Part shown: positions 1 to 11,104 of the stretch, piece after piece | Layout of the letters: every line of letters begins with the position of its first letter | Position numbering within the stretch: the stretch's first letter is position 1 | Assembly (NCBI RefSeq): GCF_030718935.1 | Contig: NZ_CP132194.1 | Coordinates: forward strand, 1,116,001 to 1,180,000 | Length of the DNA stretch: 64,000 nucleotides | Direction: 5' to 3' | Source of the DNA: Psychrobacter sp. M13 | Lineage (GTDB): Bacteria; Pseudomonadota; Gammaproteobacteria; Pseudomonadales; Moraxellaceae | Translations under genes and position numbers: made by a program | The notes under the pieces: model-generated | Told to the model about the DNA's origin: nothing | What the model saw: the letters and a program-made list of their open reading frames with translations, nothing else | Databases searched by the model: none

Positions 1-4
1 TCAT
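1..4 (-). CDS. Start codon of a leftward gene cut by the window edge
   Basis: Only the first codon is inside the window. On the minus strand an AAGGA Shine-Dalgarno sequence (complement of 12-16) is followed after 7 bases by ATG at 4-2. Product unknown. The gene would diverge from the Nudix gene and share the intergenic region holding the Fur-box-like site at 91-109, so an iron-related product is possible. This call rests on RBS, spacing and start codon alone. Confidence 0.45.
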
Positions 5-90
5 AATAAAATCCTTTTGATAATTGGCTAGGTTTATAATAGTTAGCACTTAGCGAGCTATGCTATATAAATAGAACGAGGCTTCAACTA

Positions 91-109
91 AGTAACGATA
101 ATCATTATC
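91..109. promoter_or_regulatory. Fur-box-like site
   Basis: The 19 bases match the classical Fur consensus GATAATGATAATCATTATC at 16 positions, including the uninterrupted last 13. The site lies between the leftward start at position 4 and the Nudix start at 243, so it could repress either gene. The match is seen directly; Fur binding is inferred. Confidence 0.55.
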
Positions 110-242
110 ATTTAAAATCTTATACTTTGCAAGCTAATAAGTAAATCAGTGAGCATTATTATATAAACTTATGTGTTTAGATAAAGTTAGACTCTTAGAT
201 TTATGGTTAAAAACAAATAGAACTTATTATATAGGTCATTTT

Positions 243-1412
243 ATGACACATAACTTATCAGCCAAATCGGGAAAGGTTACTGCGAACGAGTCAAGTGCTC
301 AAGTAGTAAATGTCGCAGTCGCAGTCATCCATTATCAGCAGCACTATCTGCTAGGCTACCGTGATGCAAGCCAACACCAAGGCGATCGTTATGAGTTCGT
401 CGGCGGCAAAATAGATACTAATGAAACAGCACAAGCAGCGCTTATTCGTGAGGTTAGCGAGGAGGTTGCTATCGATATTAGCGGCAATAACGCCCTCAAG
501 CTTGGGCGTTTGCATCATGATTATGGCGATAAGCAAGTTTGCCTGCACGTTTATAGAGTTGAGCTAAGCGCCGCGCAGTATCAGCAGCATAAGGGTGACG
601 ATTTTGGCCCTGAGGGACAAGCTTTGGTTTGGGTAGATAAAGCTGATTTGTTAGAGAATAAATATAATTTGCCAGCGGCGAATACCACGATATTAGCTTG
701 GTTAAGATTGCCCAAGCTTATCACTATCACTTATCCGCTAGCCCATTTTGCGACTCAATTGGACAGCTGTGAGGCTTGGCTAAGGTTTCATCAGCAAAAC
801 ATTGCCAACAACGCTTGGGTATATGTGCGACTAAAAGATAAGCAAGCCAGCCACTTTGCCGCTTTAATCCTACAATCGCGTTCAGACATTATGGCCATAT
901 TACCTGTTGAAAGTAGTAGGGGTATTGATAGTTCTGATACTTTTGAAACAACTACTAAAAAAACAACTACTGATGTGAGAATAAAAAATAAAGATTTAAA
1001 TTATAAAAGCTTAAGGCCACAATTAGCTGCGTATCATCTTAATCACGCTGAAGTACTCACTTGGTTTCATAATTTACGAGTTAATTATGATGATAATAAG
1101 CGCCTTTATATCGAACAGCCTTTGATATTAAGCTGTCATGATGTACAGAGTATACAAGCAGCTAATGCCATCGCTAAGATGCGTCTACAACAGCATCTGC
1201 CACCTGTGATAGGGGTTTTTATCTCGCCAGTATTAGCTACTCATACCCATCCTGATGACAATCCTTTAGGCTGGAGGCAGTGGTCTACGTTGGCACAATT
1301 GGCAGATATACCTGTTATAGCATTGGGCGGTTTATACCCAAATATGTATGACTTAGCCAGTACTTATGGCGCGGTGAGTATTGCAGGTATCCGGCAATTT
1401 CTGCACGATTAA
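243..1412 (+). CDS. Nudix hydrolase with C-terminal thiamine-phosphate-synthase-like domain (MutT/ThiE-type fusion)
   Basis: A 389-residue protein. The N-terminal Nudix domain has a near-canonical Nudix box at about residues 54-76 (GGKIDTNE, then REVSEEV; the usual Gly after EE is Ala). Such domains hydrolyse nucleoside diphosphates linked to another moiety; MutT-type members clear 8-oxo-dGTP. The C-terminal third, with GVFISPVLATHTHP and PVIALGG, resembles the ThiE/TenI TIM barrel, as in the MutT-ThiE fusions known from pseudomonads. I chose ATG 243 because AGGT lies about 7 bases upstream; an in-frame ATG at 171 has no visible RBS and would add 24 residues. Whether the ThiE-like part is catalytic cannot be told. 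A low-complexity Ser/Thr/Lys-rich stretch separates the two parts. Confidence 0.8.
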   Translation: MTHNLSAKSGKVTANESSAQVVNVAVAVIHYQQHYLLGYRDASQHQGDRYEFVGGKIDTNETAQAALIREVSEEVAIDISGNNALKLGRLHHDYGDKQVCLHVYRVELSAAQYQQHKGDDFGPEGQALVWVDKADLLENKYNLPAANTTILAWLRLPKLITITYPLAHFATQLDSCEAWLRFHQQNIANNAWVYVRLKDKQASHFAALILQSRSDIMAILPVESSRGIDSSDTFETTTKKTTTDVRIKNKDLNYKSLRPQLAAYHLNHAEVLTWFHNLRVNYDDNKRLYIEQPLILSCHDVQSIQAANAIAKMRLQQHLPPVIGVFISPVLATHTHPDDNPLGWRQWSTLAQLADIPVIALGGLYPNMYDLASTYGAVSIAGIRQFLHD

Positions 1413-1630
1413 AATAAATTTCAATATAAATAGTTGTTTTTACTACTATTTACACAGCAGTAACTATAAAAGGCTAATAACAAACACAAGGCAAAACTAA
1501 TTACAAACCGTTGCTTTTCCCTACATAGTGGCACTGTTATGAAAAACAATACCCTATTACTATAAGCTATCAAATTGAAAGCTGTATAAGCTTTTTAATT
1601 CCAATAATTTATAACCTAATATGGTGTTTT

Positions 1631-2806
1631 ATGAAAACCAATAAGTTACCTAAGTCAGAATGGAATGACTTTGAGGCAGCCGGTTCTCATCTGCAACAGT
1701 ACAGTCAGCCCAGTCAGCTATTAAGCACAGACTACATGACGTACAATAATGAAGAGCAAGCTATTTTTGCTAGTAATGATGCAAGTTATGAGAGCGAGTT
1801 ATTCGAGGCAATGGCGTCAGTCATTGCTAATGCCAATAATAATAGAAACCATACTACTGTTTCAGGTGCGCCTTATGTAGAGCAGCCTATAAATGTGGAT
1901 GGTGGCTACAAGAAAGCTGCGTGCAGTTATAGTAATGGCAGCTCTACTAGCGATAGCTCTATAGATTGTACTATTCAATATATAGATATGAGAGAGCCTG
2001 TAGATGCAGACGGCCTATATATGATAGATAAAAGTGTGGATGAACATCGGACAGATACGCTATTAGATTCAAGAGCGAAACCAGCTACTATCAAACAAAA
2101 TCCTAAGGTATCAGAGCGAGTATTTATGAGTAGTTTAATTAAGCATACAGGCATAGCATTAGCCATTATTATACCTTTAGCCGCGTTTTCAGCTTATGCA
2201 GCGCCAGTTCATACACCCGTCATGCTAAATAGCGCAGCAGCGGCAGCTGATAAAGTTAGTATGACCACAAAAGATATTGAACCATCAGATATTATCTATA
2301 AATCTGCAACAACACCAACGACTGTTGATAGCGTTGATCTGCAACAATATGCAGGTACGTGGTATGAGATCGGACGTTTGCCTTTATATTTTCAGCGTAA
2401 TTGCGCTAGCGATGTAACGGCGAACTATACGGCTAGAGAAAATGATTCAGGAATTACGGTCACTAATAAATGCGTCAAAGATAATGGGGAAGTCATGGTC
2501 TCTGAAGGCCTTGCAAAACCCACAGATGATACTGGCAGTAAGCTTAAAGTGAGTTTTTTACCGTCATGGATTCGCTGGTTGCCAGTAGGCCGTGGTGATT
2601 ATTGGGTCTTGGCTCGCGATGCCGATTATCGAACGGCATTAGTTGGCACGCCTGATAAAGACAATTTATGGCTGCTAGCACGTACACCCAATATTTCGCA
2701 GCAAACTTATGCTAAATATCGTCAAATCGCTCAGGAACAAGGGTATGACTTAAGAGAGTTCACTTTAACCACACAGTCTGATCAGACGGTTAACTTAGTT
2801 CCTTAA
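1631..2806 (+). CDS. Lipocalin (Blc-like) with a long N-terminal extension
   Basis: The C-terminal 150 residues form a bacterial lipocalin: the GxW signature is in QYAGTWYEIGRLP, followed by FQRNC, GRGDYWVLARD and ALVGTPDKDNLWLLARTP. Blc-type lipocalins bind lipids in the periplasm or at the outer membrane. The 391-residue frame is much longer than the usual 170-190. Residues 1-165 are hydrophilic and Asn/Ser/Tyr-rich, then comes a clear signal-like segment beginning MSSLIKHTG with AYAAPV. Translation could therefore start at ATG 2126, giving a normal secreted lipocalin, or at 1631, giving a protein with a cytoplasmic domain and one membrane anchor. Neither start has a strong Shine-Dalgarno sequence. 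Confidence 0.8.
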   Translation: MKTNKLPKSEWNDFEAAGSHLQQYSQPSQLLSTDYMTYNNEEQAIFASNDASYESELFEAMASVIANANNNRNHTTVSGAPYVEQPINVDGGYKKAACSYSNGSSTSDSSIDCTIQYIDMREPVDADGLYMIDKSVDEHRTDTLLDSRAKPATIKQNPKVSERVFMSSLIKHTGIALAIIIPLAAFSAYAAPVHTPVMLNSAAAAADKVSMTTKDIEPSDIIYKSATTPTTVDSVDLQQYAGTWYEIGRLPLYFQRNCASDVTANYTARENDSGITVTNKCVKDNGEVMVSEGLAKPTDDTGSKLKVSFLPSWIRWLPVGRGDYWVLARDADYRTALVGTPDKDNLWLLARTPNISQQTYAKYRQIAQEQGYDLREFTLTTQSDQTVNLVP

Positions 2807-2831
2807 TTGTTAAGTAGAGTCAAAGTTGATT

Positions 2832-2866
2832 AAAAGCTTGCTACGATTAGCAGGCTTTATTTTTAA
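2832..2866 (+). terminator. Rho-independent terminator after the lipocalin gene
   Basis: A 9-bp stem with one mismatch (2834-2842 with 2849-2857) and a 6-nt loop is followed by TATTTTT, 26 bases after the stop codon. Confidence 0.65.
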
Positions 2867-3247
2867 AATTTTTTAAATGATGTCTATCAGTAATGTTTAT
2901 AAATAATGCTTATAACAGTAATTTAGGCTAGTACTGGCAAAATAAGACTTTTTAAGCTAAAATCTAGGCGATTTAATCATTTACATCAATAATGCTTGGC
3001 ACAAAGTTATATTTCGCGCTTCAACCTATAACTTAAGCCAGTGAGCAGGTCAATATTGTAGACAGTAGGCAAGGTTATATTATTTTGCATAGCTATTTTA
3101 TTTCCGCTGTTCTTGGCCTGCTGCGCTTAATAGCTACTGTTATTCATTTTCTGCAAAAAATTTTAATCTTATACGTCATAACGCTTTAAAACCTAATCGT
3201 ATTACTTGTTTTATTCATTATTCTATCAAACTATAAGGATGTCTCTT
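2867..3247. other. Gene-free interval upstream of gap
   Basis: About 380 bp of AT-rich DNA without a convincing ORF. It must hold the gap promoter and leader. I see no clear operator or inverted repeat. Confidence 0.5.
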
Positions 3248-4681
3248 GTGAGCAACGCTGCGACTTTACGTCAATTACATCAAGACCGTTTAACCGACTA
3301 TAATAATCAAGAACAACAAGTCATTGAGTTAACGGGTTTATTGAATAAGCTTTATAACGAGCAAGATGTGCAAGTCACTTTATTTGGTGAAGCTATAGAT
3401 ACGAGTTCGATCAATCAAGTACTAGCACTACATCAAAAAGCCGCTATTCGTCATCAAGGCAGTCAGCCTATTGCGATTGCAGATACGCTAAAGATGGTCA
3501 AAGCTATAGCAGCAAGCGATGTTCAGTCTACCAGCGTTGATGTGGGTCAATTGATTGCCAATGACAGTGATATACAGCAAGCGCTAGCCAGTATCAGCCA
3601 TGATAAGAGTCATGTTAATGGCGCAACTGATGTCGTGCTTTATGGCTTTGGTCGTATTGGCCGTGTGCTTACGCGCCTATTGTTATCACAAGCTTCAAGC
3701 GTTAAAGGGTTGCAGTTAAAAGCTATTGTTGTGCGTCCTGCAGCAGCTGGTGATTTAGCCAAGCGTGCCTCTTTGCTTGAGCGTGATTCTGTTCATGGTG
3801 GCTTTTTGGGTAGTGTGAGCGTGGATGAGGATAATAATGGCTTACTGATCAATGGTCGCTTTATCCAAGTTATCTATGCCAAAGATCCAAGTGAGATTGA
3901 TTATACTGATTACGGTATCGAAAACGCGTTAGTTATCGACAATACTGGTGTATTCAAAGACGAAGCAGGGCTTGGTAAGCATTTGCAATCTAAAGGCGTT
4001 AATAAAGTTCTTTTGACAGCTCCTGCTGGCGGCGATATCAAAAACGTTGTCTATGGCGTGAATAATGATACCGTCGGCGAGGACACTATTGTTAGTGCCG
4101 CAAGCTGTACTACTAATGCGATTACCCCAACGCTAAAAGTATTAAATGATAAATATGGTATTGAAAACGGTCATGTAGAGACTATTCACTCCTTTACTAA
4201 CGATCAAAACTTAATTGATAATTATCATAAAGCGGATCGCCGTGGTCGTAGTGCAGTGCTAAATATGGTTATTACTAGCACAGGCGCTGCCAAAGCGGTC
4301 GGTAAAGCACTACCTGAGCTGAGCGGTAAACTGACAGGTAACGCCATACGTGTTCCTACACCAAATGTCAGCTTAGCTATCTTAAATCTGAATCTAAAAA
4401 CCGCGCCAGAGAGTCGTGAGGCGCTAAATGAGTTTATGCGTGATACTGCTAATAGTCATGCTTGGCAATCGCAAATCGCTTATACTGACTCAAATGAGGC
4501 GGTATCAACTGATTTTGTCGGTACGAAACACGTTGGTATCGTAGATGCGCAGGCGACTATCGTCACTGACAATCATGCAACGGTCTACATCTGGTATGAC
4601 AATGAAGTAGGATACAGCACGCAAGTATTGCGCTTGGCCACGCAGATGGCTGGTATTCATTATGCGCAAATTCCAGCATAG
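3248..4681 (+). CDS. gap: Glyceraldehyde-3-phosphate dehydrogenase (long form)
   Basis: Oxidises glyceraldehyde 3-phosphate to 1,3-bisphosphoglycerate, or works in reverse for gluconeogenesis, in the cytoplasm. The Rossmann motif VVLYGFGRIGR lies near residue 132 and the catalytic Cys near 287 in SAASCTTNAITP. HSFTNDQN and the C-terminal WYDNEVGYS are also typical. The enzyme has an extra N-terminal domain of about 120 residues, as in the 460-490-residue GAPDHs of Pseudomonas and Acinetobacter rather than the 330-residue classical form. I chose GTG 3248 because AAGGA (3235-3239) is 8 bases upstream; ATG 3239 is in frame but overlaps that RBS. It is transcribed alone and ends at a strong terminator. 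Confidence 0.93.
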   Translation: MSNAATLRQLHQDRLTDYNNQEQQVIELTGLLNKLYNEQDVQVTLFGEAIDTSSINQVLALHQKAAIRHQGSQPIAIADTLKMVKAIAASDVQSTSVDVGQLIANDSDIQQALASISHDKSHVNGATDVVLYGFGRIGRVLTRLLLSQASSVKGLQLKAIVVRPAAAGDLAKRASLLERDSVHGGFLGSVSVDEDNNGLLINGRFIQVIYAKDPSEIDYTDYGIENALVIDNTGVFKDEAGLGKHLQSKGVNKVLLTAPAGGDIKNVVYGVNNDTVGEDTIVSAASCTTNAITPTLKVLNDKYGIENGHVETIHSFTNDQNLIDNYHKADRRGRSAVLNMVITSTGAAKAVGKALPELSGKLTGNAIRVPTPNVSLAILNLNLKTAPESREALNEFMRDTANSHAWQSQIAYTDSNEAVSTDFVGTKHVGIVDAQATIVTDNHATVYIWYDNEVGYSTQVLRLATQMAGIHYAQIPA

Positions 4682-4822
4682 GGCTGTTTTGTAGCTAATA
4701 ATAAGAACTAGATGATAAAATGCGTTTACGATTTGGTCAGCATCTATCGATATCGCATCTTATTTATAGTTTGCTAGTAGCAGTAACTGTTATACTGAGC
4801 CGTAACACTATTTAGATCTACT

Positions 4823-4860
4823 ACACCCGATAGTCTGTTTGGTTATCGGGTGTTTTTGTT
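4823..4860 (+). terminator. Strong terminator after gap
   Basis: A perfect 10-bp inverted repeat (ACACCCGATA at 4823-4832 with TATCGGGTGT at 4844-4853) and an 11-nt loop are followed by a T-rich tract. The rest of the 354-bp gap-obgE interval shows nothing further apart from the obgE RBS. Confidence 0.9.
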
Positions 4861-5032
4861 ACTACTATTGCTTATTTTAAGACGTGAATTACGACTTATT
4901 TTGAGCCGTGACAATTTTGATTAAAGTAAAAAATACAAAGTACATCGGAATAAAAAACATCTCAATAAAGTATAGATGACATTTATATTATAAAATTTGC
5001 ACCACACAGAACGATTGACAATTAAGGATTGA

Positions 5033-6303
<1,271 letters not shown>

Positions 6304-6366
6304 AATTTTGATAATAAGTTTTGATATAGATTGTAAAATAATAATAGATAGTTAATAGGAGTTCTC

Positions 6367-7536
6367 ATGACAGATAGTACTGAACAGACCATTGAGCCGA
6401 GATTTATTAAGCAAAAGCGTGATTTCAATATTCAGCGCGTTATTGTCAAAATTGGTTCATCATTATTGACTAATAATGGTCGCGGACTTGATAGAACCGC
6501 TATATATGAATGGGCAAAGCAAATAGCAAAGCTGCATAATAATGGTGTTGAGGTACTATTGGTATCTTCAGGCGCGGTCGCTGAAGGGGTAGTACGCATG
6601 AACTTAGAGGAGCGCCCCAAAAAGCTGGCAGCCCTACAAGCTTGTGCTTCAATCGGTCAAATGGGCTTGATTGAGACGTGGTGGTCAGCGCTGATTCAAC
6701 ATGGTATCCAAAGCTCACAGCTATTGCTCACTCATGATGATTTATCCAATCGTAGTCGCTATCTCAATACCGCAAGCGCCCTAACTCAACTGCTAGAATG
6801 GCGCGTCCTACCTGTCATCAATGAAAACGATACCATTACTATCGATGAGATCAAGTTTGGTGATAATGATACTCTAGGCGCGATGGCGGCAGCTATGGTT
6901 GGCGCTGACTTATATATTATCTTAACCGATCAAAAAGGCGTATTCACTGATAATCCGCGTGATAACCCTGATGCAAAAATGATTCGTCAAGAGCGCGCTA
7001 TGGCCGATTACTTATTTGATATCGCAGGCGATGGCGGTAAGCTCGGTCGCGGTGGTATGCTGACGAAGATTCGTGCAGGTCGTTTGGCGGCTATGGGTGG
7101 TTGTCCAACGGTTATTGTCAGTGGTGCGATTGACGATGTCATCACCCGCGTCATATCAGGTGAGGCTGTTGGTACTTTATTGACGACCAACGACGAAGAT
7201 AAAATCATTGCTCGTAAGCAGTGGATAGCGGCACATTTACGTATGGCTGGTAGTTTAATCGTTGACGCAGGCGCTGCCAAAGCGTTAATAGAGCAAAATC
7301 GTAGCTTGTTGCCTGTAGGAGTCGTTGAAGTACGCGGTGATTTTGATGAAGGCGAAGTGGTTCAAATCGTTAATCAAGATACAGGTGAGCGTTTAGCCGT
7401 TGGACAAGTGAATTTCTCATCCACTGATGCCCGCCGCGTCGCTCGTGAGCGTACCGGTGAGTTCGATAAAATCCTCGGTAATAATGAAGAGCGTATTGTC
7501 ATGGTACACCGTGATAATTTAGCCCTATCTATGTAG
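6367..7536 (+). CDS. proB: Glutamate 5-kinase
   Basis: Phosphorylates glutamate to gamma-glutamyl phosphate, the first and feedback-controlled step of proline synthesis. The amino-acid-kinase domain starts VIVKIGSSLLTNNGRG and continues with VLLVSSGAVAEG, PVINENDTI and GRGGMLTKIRAG. A C-terminal PUA domain runs from about residue 285. The 389-residue length equals the usual two-domain form. AGGAG lies 6 bases before the ATG. No proA is adjacent. Confidence 0.96.
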   Translation: MTDSTEQTIEPRFIKQKRDFNIQRVIVKIGSSLLTNNGRGLDRTAIYEWAKQIAKLHNNGVEVLLVSSGAVAEGVVRMNLEERPKKLAALQACASIGQMGLIETWWSALIQHGIQSSQLLLTHDDLSNRSRYLNTASALTQLLEWRVLPVINENDTITIDEIKFGDNDTLGAMAAAMVGADLYIILTDQKGVFTDNPRDNPDAKMIRQERAMADYLFDIAGDGGKLGRGGMLTKIRAGRLAAMGGCPTVIVSGAIDDVITRVISGEAVGTLLTTNDEDKIIARKQWIAAHLRMAGSLIVDAGAAKALIEQNRSLLPVGVVEVRGDFDEGEVVQIVNQDTGERLAVGQVNFSSTDARRVARERTGEFDKILGNNEERIVMVHRDNLALSM

Positions 7537-7593
7537 GGCATAACCCTATATTTTTGATTAAGATAAACCGCATTTTATTTTGGAGAGTTGGCC

Positions 7594-8760
7594 ATGAGCG
7601 CCTTATACCAGACCCCTGATTCTACCGATAATAGTTCTAACGATAATGATTCTGCCCATAATTTTGCCCCACTAAAAAATGATAGATTATTGCGCGCATT
7701 ACGTTTTGAGTCCGTGGACACCACCCCAGTATGGATGATGCGTCAAGCAGGAAGATATTTGCCAGAGTATAAAGCGACTCGCGCTGAGGCTGGTGACTTT
7801 ATGAGCTTATGTAAAGATACCGCGCGTGCTACTGAGGTCACCTTGCAGCCATTACGTCGCATGGACTTGGATGCTGCTATTTTATTCAGTGATATTTTGA
7901 CTATTCCTGATGCTATGGGTTTAGGCTTGTATTTCGAAACAGGCGAAGGTCCAAAATTCAAGCATCCAATTCGCACGCAGGCCGATCTTGATCGCTTACC
8001 TATACTTGATGTCAATGACTCATTGGATTATGTCATGCGTGCAGTGACTAGCATTCGTCATGCACTGGGTGGTCAAGTGCCCTTATTCGGCTTTTCTGGT
8101 AGTCCATGGACGCTCGCTACCTATATGATTGAAGGGGGTAGCTCAAAAGATTATCGCTACACTAAAGGATTTTTATATAGTAATCCTGAGTTTTTACATC
8201 AATTGCTCGATAAGATTGCCGTGGCGGTTATCGATTATTTAGATGCGCAGATCGTCGCTGGCGCGCAAATTGTACAGATATTTGACAGTTGGGGCGGAGC
8301 GTTGGGTTATCGTCAGTTCATCGAGTTTTCGCATGCCTATAATAAGCGCATCGTAGCGGAGCTCAAGGTTCGCCACCCGCAAATACCGGTTGTGCTATTC
8401 ACCAAAGGCGGTGGACTATGGCTTGATGTACAAGCTGATAGCGAAGCGGATGCTTTAGGGTTGGATTGGACGATGCCGATTGATCGTGCTCGTCAAGTAC
8501 TGACTGAGCGCCAGCGCCAATTGACCAAACAGCATAAAAAGATTCAGCGTAGTAAAGCCATTCAAGGTAATTTGGATCCCTCTACTTTATATGGCGCACC
8601 TAGCACTATTCGTAGCGAGGTCAATCTTATGCTTGATAGCGCTTATGCAGGCGGTGAAAAAACAGGCTATATAGCCAACTTAGGTCATGGTATTACTCAA
8701 TGGGTCAACCCTGATCATGCCAAAGTCTTTATCGATGCGGTACATGACTATAAGATATAA
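7594..8760 (+). CDS. hemE: Uroporphyrinogen decarboxylase
   Basis: Decarboxylates the four acetate side chains of uroporphyrinogen III to coproporphyrinogen III in haem synthesis. [15 protein letters not shown] is the family N-terminal signature; [28 protein letters not shown] and NLGHGI follow. There are about 25 extra residues, Asn/Ser/Asp-rich, before the conserved core. GGAGA (7582-7586) is 7 bases from ATG 7594; the frame stays open upstream to TTG 7588. The last codons run into three perfect 7-bp repeats. Confidence 0.96.
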   Translation: MSALYQTPDSTDNSSNDNDSAHNFAPLKNDRLLRALRFESVDTTPVWMMRQAGRYLPEYKATRAEAGDFMSLCKDTARATEVTLQPLRRMDLDAAILFSDILTIPDAMGLGLYFETGEGPKFKHPIRTQADLDRLPILDVNDSLDYVMRAVTSIRHALGGQVPLFGFSGSPWTLATYMIEGGSSKDYRYTKGFLYSNPEFLHQLLDKIAVAVIDYLDAQIVAGAQIVQIFDSWGGALGYRQFIEFSHAYNKRIVAELKVRHPQIPVVLFTKGGGLWLDVQADSEADALGLDWTMPIDRARQVLTERQRQLTKQHKKIQRSKAIQGNLDPSTLYGAPSTIRSEVNLMLDSAYAGGEKTGYIANLGHGITQWVNPDHAKVFIDAVHDYKI

Positions 8761-8770
8761 GATATAAGAT
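8750..8770. repeat. Three perfect ATAAGAT repeats over the hemE stop
   Basis: ATAAGAT occurs at 8750, 8757 and 8764 back to back. The stop TAA (8758-8760) lies in the second copy, so slippage here would only change the C-terminal tail. Confidence 0.85.
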
Positions 8771-8827
8771 TGAGTTGTATTTGCAAGTTTTTAATAGCGT
8801 ACTTATAAAGCAGTAAAAGGATAAGTC

Positions 8828-9895
8828 ATGATTTCAGCAGCTATCGTAGGTGGTACAGGGTATACGGGTATTGAGCTTATACGTTTATTATCAGCGCATC
8901 CCCAAGTTTCTCTGGACTTGTTAACGTCACGCAGCGAAGCAGGCACTCGTGCTGATGAAATATTTCCCAGCCTGCGCGGTGTCTCTGACATCGTCTTTAG
9001 TGACTTGGGTGACGATACGCTTGCAGCTCTACAACAGTGTGATGTGGTGTTTTTTGCTACCCCGCATGGCGTTGCGATGCAGCAAGCTGAAGCGCTTACC
9101 CAAGAAGGTGTCAAGGTCATTGATCTAGCCGCTGATTTTCGTTTGCAGTCCTTAACGGAGTTTGAACACTGGTACAACCAGCCTCACGCTTGTCCTGAGC
9201 TGCTCAAGAGCGCTATATATGGCTTGCCAGAGCTGAATCGTGACAAGATTGCTAATGCTTTGGTAGTCGGCAATCCTGGCTGTTACCCTACGACAGCGAT
9301 ATTAGGTTTAAAGCCAATAATCTTGCTACAGAACCAGCAGAATACACGTCTGATTGAGCCGCGCATTGTTATAGATGCCAAGTCTGGGGTATCAGGGGCT
9401 GGTCGGCAGGCCAGTCTTGCGCTCAATTATGCTGAGACGACTGATAATTTCAAAGCTTATGGGGTCACAGGTCACAGACATTTGCCAGAAATTGAGCAGG
9501 GCCTTGAGCAGTTACTCGCCAGCCAGTTTGCACATCGAGTACGTTTTTTACCGCACCTAGTTCCTATGATACGTGGGATGTTTAGCTCTATTCATTTAGA
9601 GCTTACTGAGGCGGGTATGGCTATCGATTGGCAGCAAGAGTTTGCAAGCAGTTATGCAGACGAGGCTTTTATTGATGTCTTGCCAAGCGGTATTTATCCA
9701 GATACTCGCAGTGTACGCGCTAGCAACCGTTTGCGCATTGCTGTTTATCAAGATAATACGCGTCATGAGCTGACCATATTAGTCGTACAGGATAACTTAG
9801 TTAAGGGTGCTGCTGGACAAGCGGTGCAGAACCTTAACGTAATGTTTGGTTTTGAGGAAAGCTTAGGGTTGAACGCTGCGCCTATTGTTCCTTAA
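8828..9895 (+). CDS. argC: N-acetyl-gamma-glutamyl-phosphate reductase
   Basis: Reduces N-acetylglutamyl phosphate to the semialdehyde, the third step of arginine synthesis, with NADPH. The N-terminal nucleotide-binding motif [16 protein letters not shown] is visible. The catalytic Cys is at about residue 152 in [20 protein letters not shown] and GHRHLPEI complete the signature. The 355-residue length is normal. AAGGA lies 7 bases before the ATG. It sits 67 bp after hemE in the same direction and may be cotranscribed. Confidence 0.95.
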   Translation: MISAAIVGGTGYTGIELIRLLSAHPQVSLDLLTSRSEAGTRADEIFPSLRGVSDIVFSDLGDDTLAALQQCDVVFFATPHGVAMQQAEALTQEGVKVIDLAADFRLQSLTEFEHWYNQPHACPELLKSAIYGLPELNRDKIANALVVGNPGCYPTTAILGLKPIILLQNQQNTRLIEPRIVIDAKSGVSGAGRQASLALNYAETTDNFKAYGVTGHRHLPEIEQGLEQLLASQFAHRVRFLPHLVPMIRGMFSSIHLELTEAGMAIDWQQEFASSYADEAFIDVLPSGIYPDTRSVRASNRLRIAVYQDNTRHELTILVVQDNLVKGAAGQAVQNLNVMFGFEESLGLNAAPIVP

Positions 9896-10070
9896 TGACA
9901 GCCATCAACGCGTCAATGATACTAAGACAAATAGATGCCAATCTAGTTGACTATCATTTAGCGGCATTAATTGTAAGTAGCGCGTGTAAAACTGCTTTAT
10001 TGTCAATGTAACCTTACCCTTGAGTCACTGTGGTTACAGCTGTACGCTAGGTATTAGCTGTAAACTCCGT

Positions 10071-10076
10071 TATAAT
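10071..10076 (+). promoter_or_regulatory. Candidate -10 element upstream of the DUF6776-like gene
   Basis: A perfect TATAAT lies 35 bases before the start at 10111. The -35 region is weak. No other signal is evident in the 215-bp argC-downstream interval. Confidence 0.4.
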
Positions 10077-10110
10077 ACCTCGCCTTTACTGTTTAAGAGT
10101 ACTAGTATAA

Positions 10111-11046
10111 ATGCGTGTTAAGACTGCCCTACGCTTGCGCTCGCAGCCTGCACGTTTATCGTGTCATGCTCGTGTATCTGATCCAAAACATATTTCGACG
10201 ACTGATTTTGCACAGCAGACACTACTGTATAGTGACAATCATAACGAGATTGCTGTTAGGACTATTAGTAGTCGACAGCGCGGTGCTAATACTTTGCTAT
10301 TGGCTCTGTTTGCTGTTGCTATGATTGTTACCGCAATGGTAGCGATATTATTTGGTCATAAGCTTGGCTATCAAAGCGGCTATTACTCGCAACAATCCGA
10401 AAACCAGCAGGCCGCTATTAATAGTGAGCAGGCGACTACGGAGCTCAAAGACTTACGTATCAGTAATAAAGTACTGACCAATCAAGTCGCTACTGCTAAG
10501 CAAGAGCTTACTATTAGCCTAAATAATTTAGATGAGTTACGTCAAAGTCAGCGTGATCTAGCGGTTGAGAGTAGCCAAGTTAATCAGTTAAATGAGCTTT
10601 ATGCTGACTTCATCAGTGAGAATGGTGGATTACCGCTACAAGTACTTGGTGCAAAAATAGAACCCCTGCCAGAGAACGCTTTTGAATATGGCTTTGATGT
10701 TGGTATGCTAAGTAGCAAAGGCAGTGCGCAAAGTTTGACAGCTACTTTAACTCTACAAAACGACGATGATTTTGTTGAAGTGCCGCTAGACCCAGCGCGC
10801 TTCTCTATTCAAGGTGTTGTTCGTATACGTGGCCGATTTATCATGCCAACAGGGTTTAAACCTTCACAAGTGAAGCTGACTCTAAAAGCAGGTGATGAAG
10901 AGGTCGAGCAGCTCTATGATTGGACGATAGGTGATATGGTTGATAGTATGCCATTATCGTTGTTGGACTTACCAGAGCCTGATCAAAGCCCTATTGTCAA
11001 TACAGCTGCTGATAAGACGATTGCCAATAAAAAGACAGCACCTTAG
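10111..11046 (+). CDS. Membrane-anchored coiled-coil protein, DUF6776-like
   Basis: A 311-residue protein of unknown function. Residues 1-58 are basic and cytoplasmic. One membrane segment spans about 59-82 (TLLLALFAVAMIVTAMVAIL). A Gln/Glu-rich coiled coil occupies roughly 90-165. A beta-rich C-terminal domain follows, with LQVLGAKIEPLPENAFEYG and VVRIRGRFIMPTGF. This layout resembles the gammaproteobacterial DUF6776 family; I make that assignment from memory of the architecture. No clear Shine-Dalgarno sequence precedes ATG 10111, so a later start is possible. clpS follows after 58 bp. Confidence 0.7.
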   Translation: MRVKTALRLRSQPARLSCHARVSDPKHISTTDFAQQTLLYSDNHNEIAVRTISSRQRGANTLLLALFAVAMIVTAMVAILFGHKLGYQSGYYSQQSENQQAAINSEQATTELKDLRISNKVLTNQVATAKQELTISLNNLDELRQSQRDLAVESSQVNQLNELYADFISENGGLPLQVLGAKIEPLPENAFEYGFDVGMLSSKGSAQSLTATLTLQNDDDFVEVPLDPARFSIQGVVRIRGRFIMPTGFKPSQVKLTLKAGDEEVEQLYDWTIGDMVDSMPLSLLDLPEPDQSPIVNTAADKTIANKKTAP

Positions 11047-11104
11047 TAATCAATACCTCTATTACTACCAATTTTTGAAATCTATTATATTTTTGAAACT
11101 TATT

